A program made the position numbers and the translations under genes. A stretch of DNA of 7,030 nucleotides from Myxococcota bacterium (GTDB lineage: Bacteria; Myxococcota_C; UBA6777), in the NCBI GenBank assembly GCA_023150835.1, contig JAKLKB010000203.1, positions 1-7,030 on the forward strand. The letters run 5' to 3'. Positions 6,905-7,030 of the stretch are shown here, one piece after another (positions within the stretch are counted from its first letter, which is position 1; every line of letters begins with the position of its first letter). Below the pieces are notes generated by a model. The model was not told where the DNA came from, ran no database searches, and saw only the letters and a program-made list of their open reading frames with translations.

Positions 6905-7030
6905 TAAGTTTCTTCAACTTTCGCGCCCGAAGAACGGGTTCGTTCAAAAAAGATGGCGATGAAGAGGTCACCGACGCAACAGAGATCGGGCAGGCACGGG
7001 GGCCTGCCCCTACGAAACACCGTGTGATTT
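6905..7030. other. Right-edge intergenic region
   Basis: There is no gene here. The region holds the REP-like hairpin at 6988-7013 and a small inverted repeat AAGTT/AACTT (6906-6910 and 6916-6920) just before the GTG at 6904, whose loop contains the only weak Shine-Dalgarno-like bases. No convincing promoter for the lipoprotein gene is visible; it may start outside the window or use an atypical promoter. Confidence 0.5.
6988..7013 (-). repeat. REP-like hairpin with GTAGGGGC head
   Basis: GGGCAGGC (6988-6995) pairs perfectly with GCCTGCCC (7002-7009) around the loop ACGGGG. On the minus strand it begins GTAGGGGCAGGC (from 7013), the same head as the palindrome at 80-103 but with a different stem sequence. 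The shape and the GTAG foot suit a REP or RAYT-mobilised repeat. No transposase is in the window. Confidence 0.6.

Noticed and set aside
1-7030. CRISPR array, tRNA or rRNA
   Set aside because: No regularly spaced direct repeats with unique spacers were seen, and no cloverleaf or rRNA-like stretch was recognised. The only regular repeat is the coding Cys repeat at 6560-6799.

Overview
The window carries four protein-coding loci, all on the minus strand, and has a short repeat element at each end. The products are a transmembrane Ser/Thr protein kinase with a MopE-type Asp/Cys motif outside the membrane, a PEGA-domain protein, and two Cys-rich lipoproteins with beta-helix-like domains. This suite is typical of Myxococcota, Bradymonadales and other former Deltaproteobacteria. 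That placement is an inference from gene content; no rRNA or other marker gene is present.

Layout in transcription order (right to left). The right edge (6905-7030) holds a GTAGGGGC-headed hairpin of REP type and no gene. Next is a beta-helix lipoprotein gene (6904-5310) whose reading frame is broken once, at a run of five G on the plus strand (6387-6391). Adding one base there restores a 531-residue protein. A terminator-like hairpin with seven T lies at 5229-5192. Three closely packed genes then look like one operon: the kinase (5069-3174), the PEGA protein (3147-1630, 26 bp downstream with a good ribosome binding site) and a second, intact beta-helix lipoprotein (1633-191), which overlaps the PEGA stop codon in an ATGA. 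The left edge (1-190) holds a 116-bp MITE-like element with 17-bp terminal inverted repeats, a possible 5-bp target duplication, and a perfect 20-bp REP-like palindrome near its centre.

How the genes may work together is inference. The kinase probably senses something in the periplasm or at the envelope through its Cys-rich region. The PEGA protein and the lipoprotein would be envelope partners or outputs made from the same message. The two lipoprotein genes are paralogues flanking the kinase-PEGA pair. They differ in the number of a 20-residue Cys repeat (four against one), and in that the broken copy keeps the acidic motifs that the intact copy has lost.

The plus strand is strongly G-rich over C although every gene is on the minus strand. 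This suggests genes facing the replication fork, and it explains the many long but spurious plus-strand open frames.
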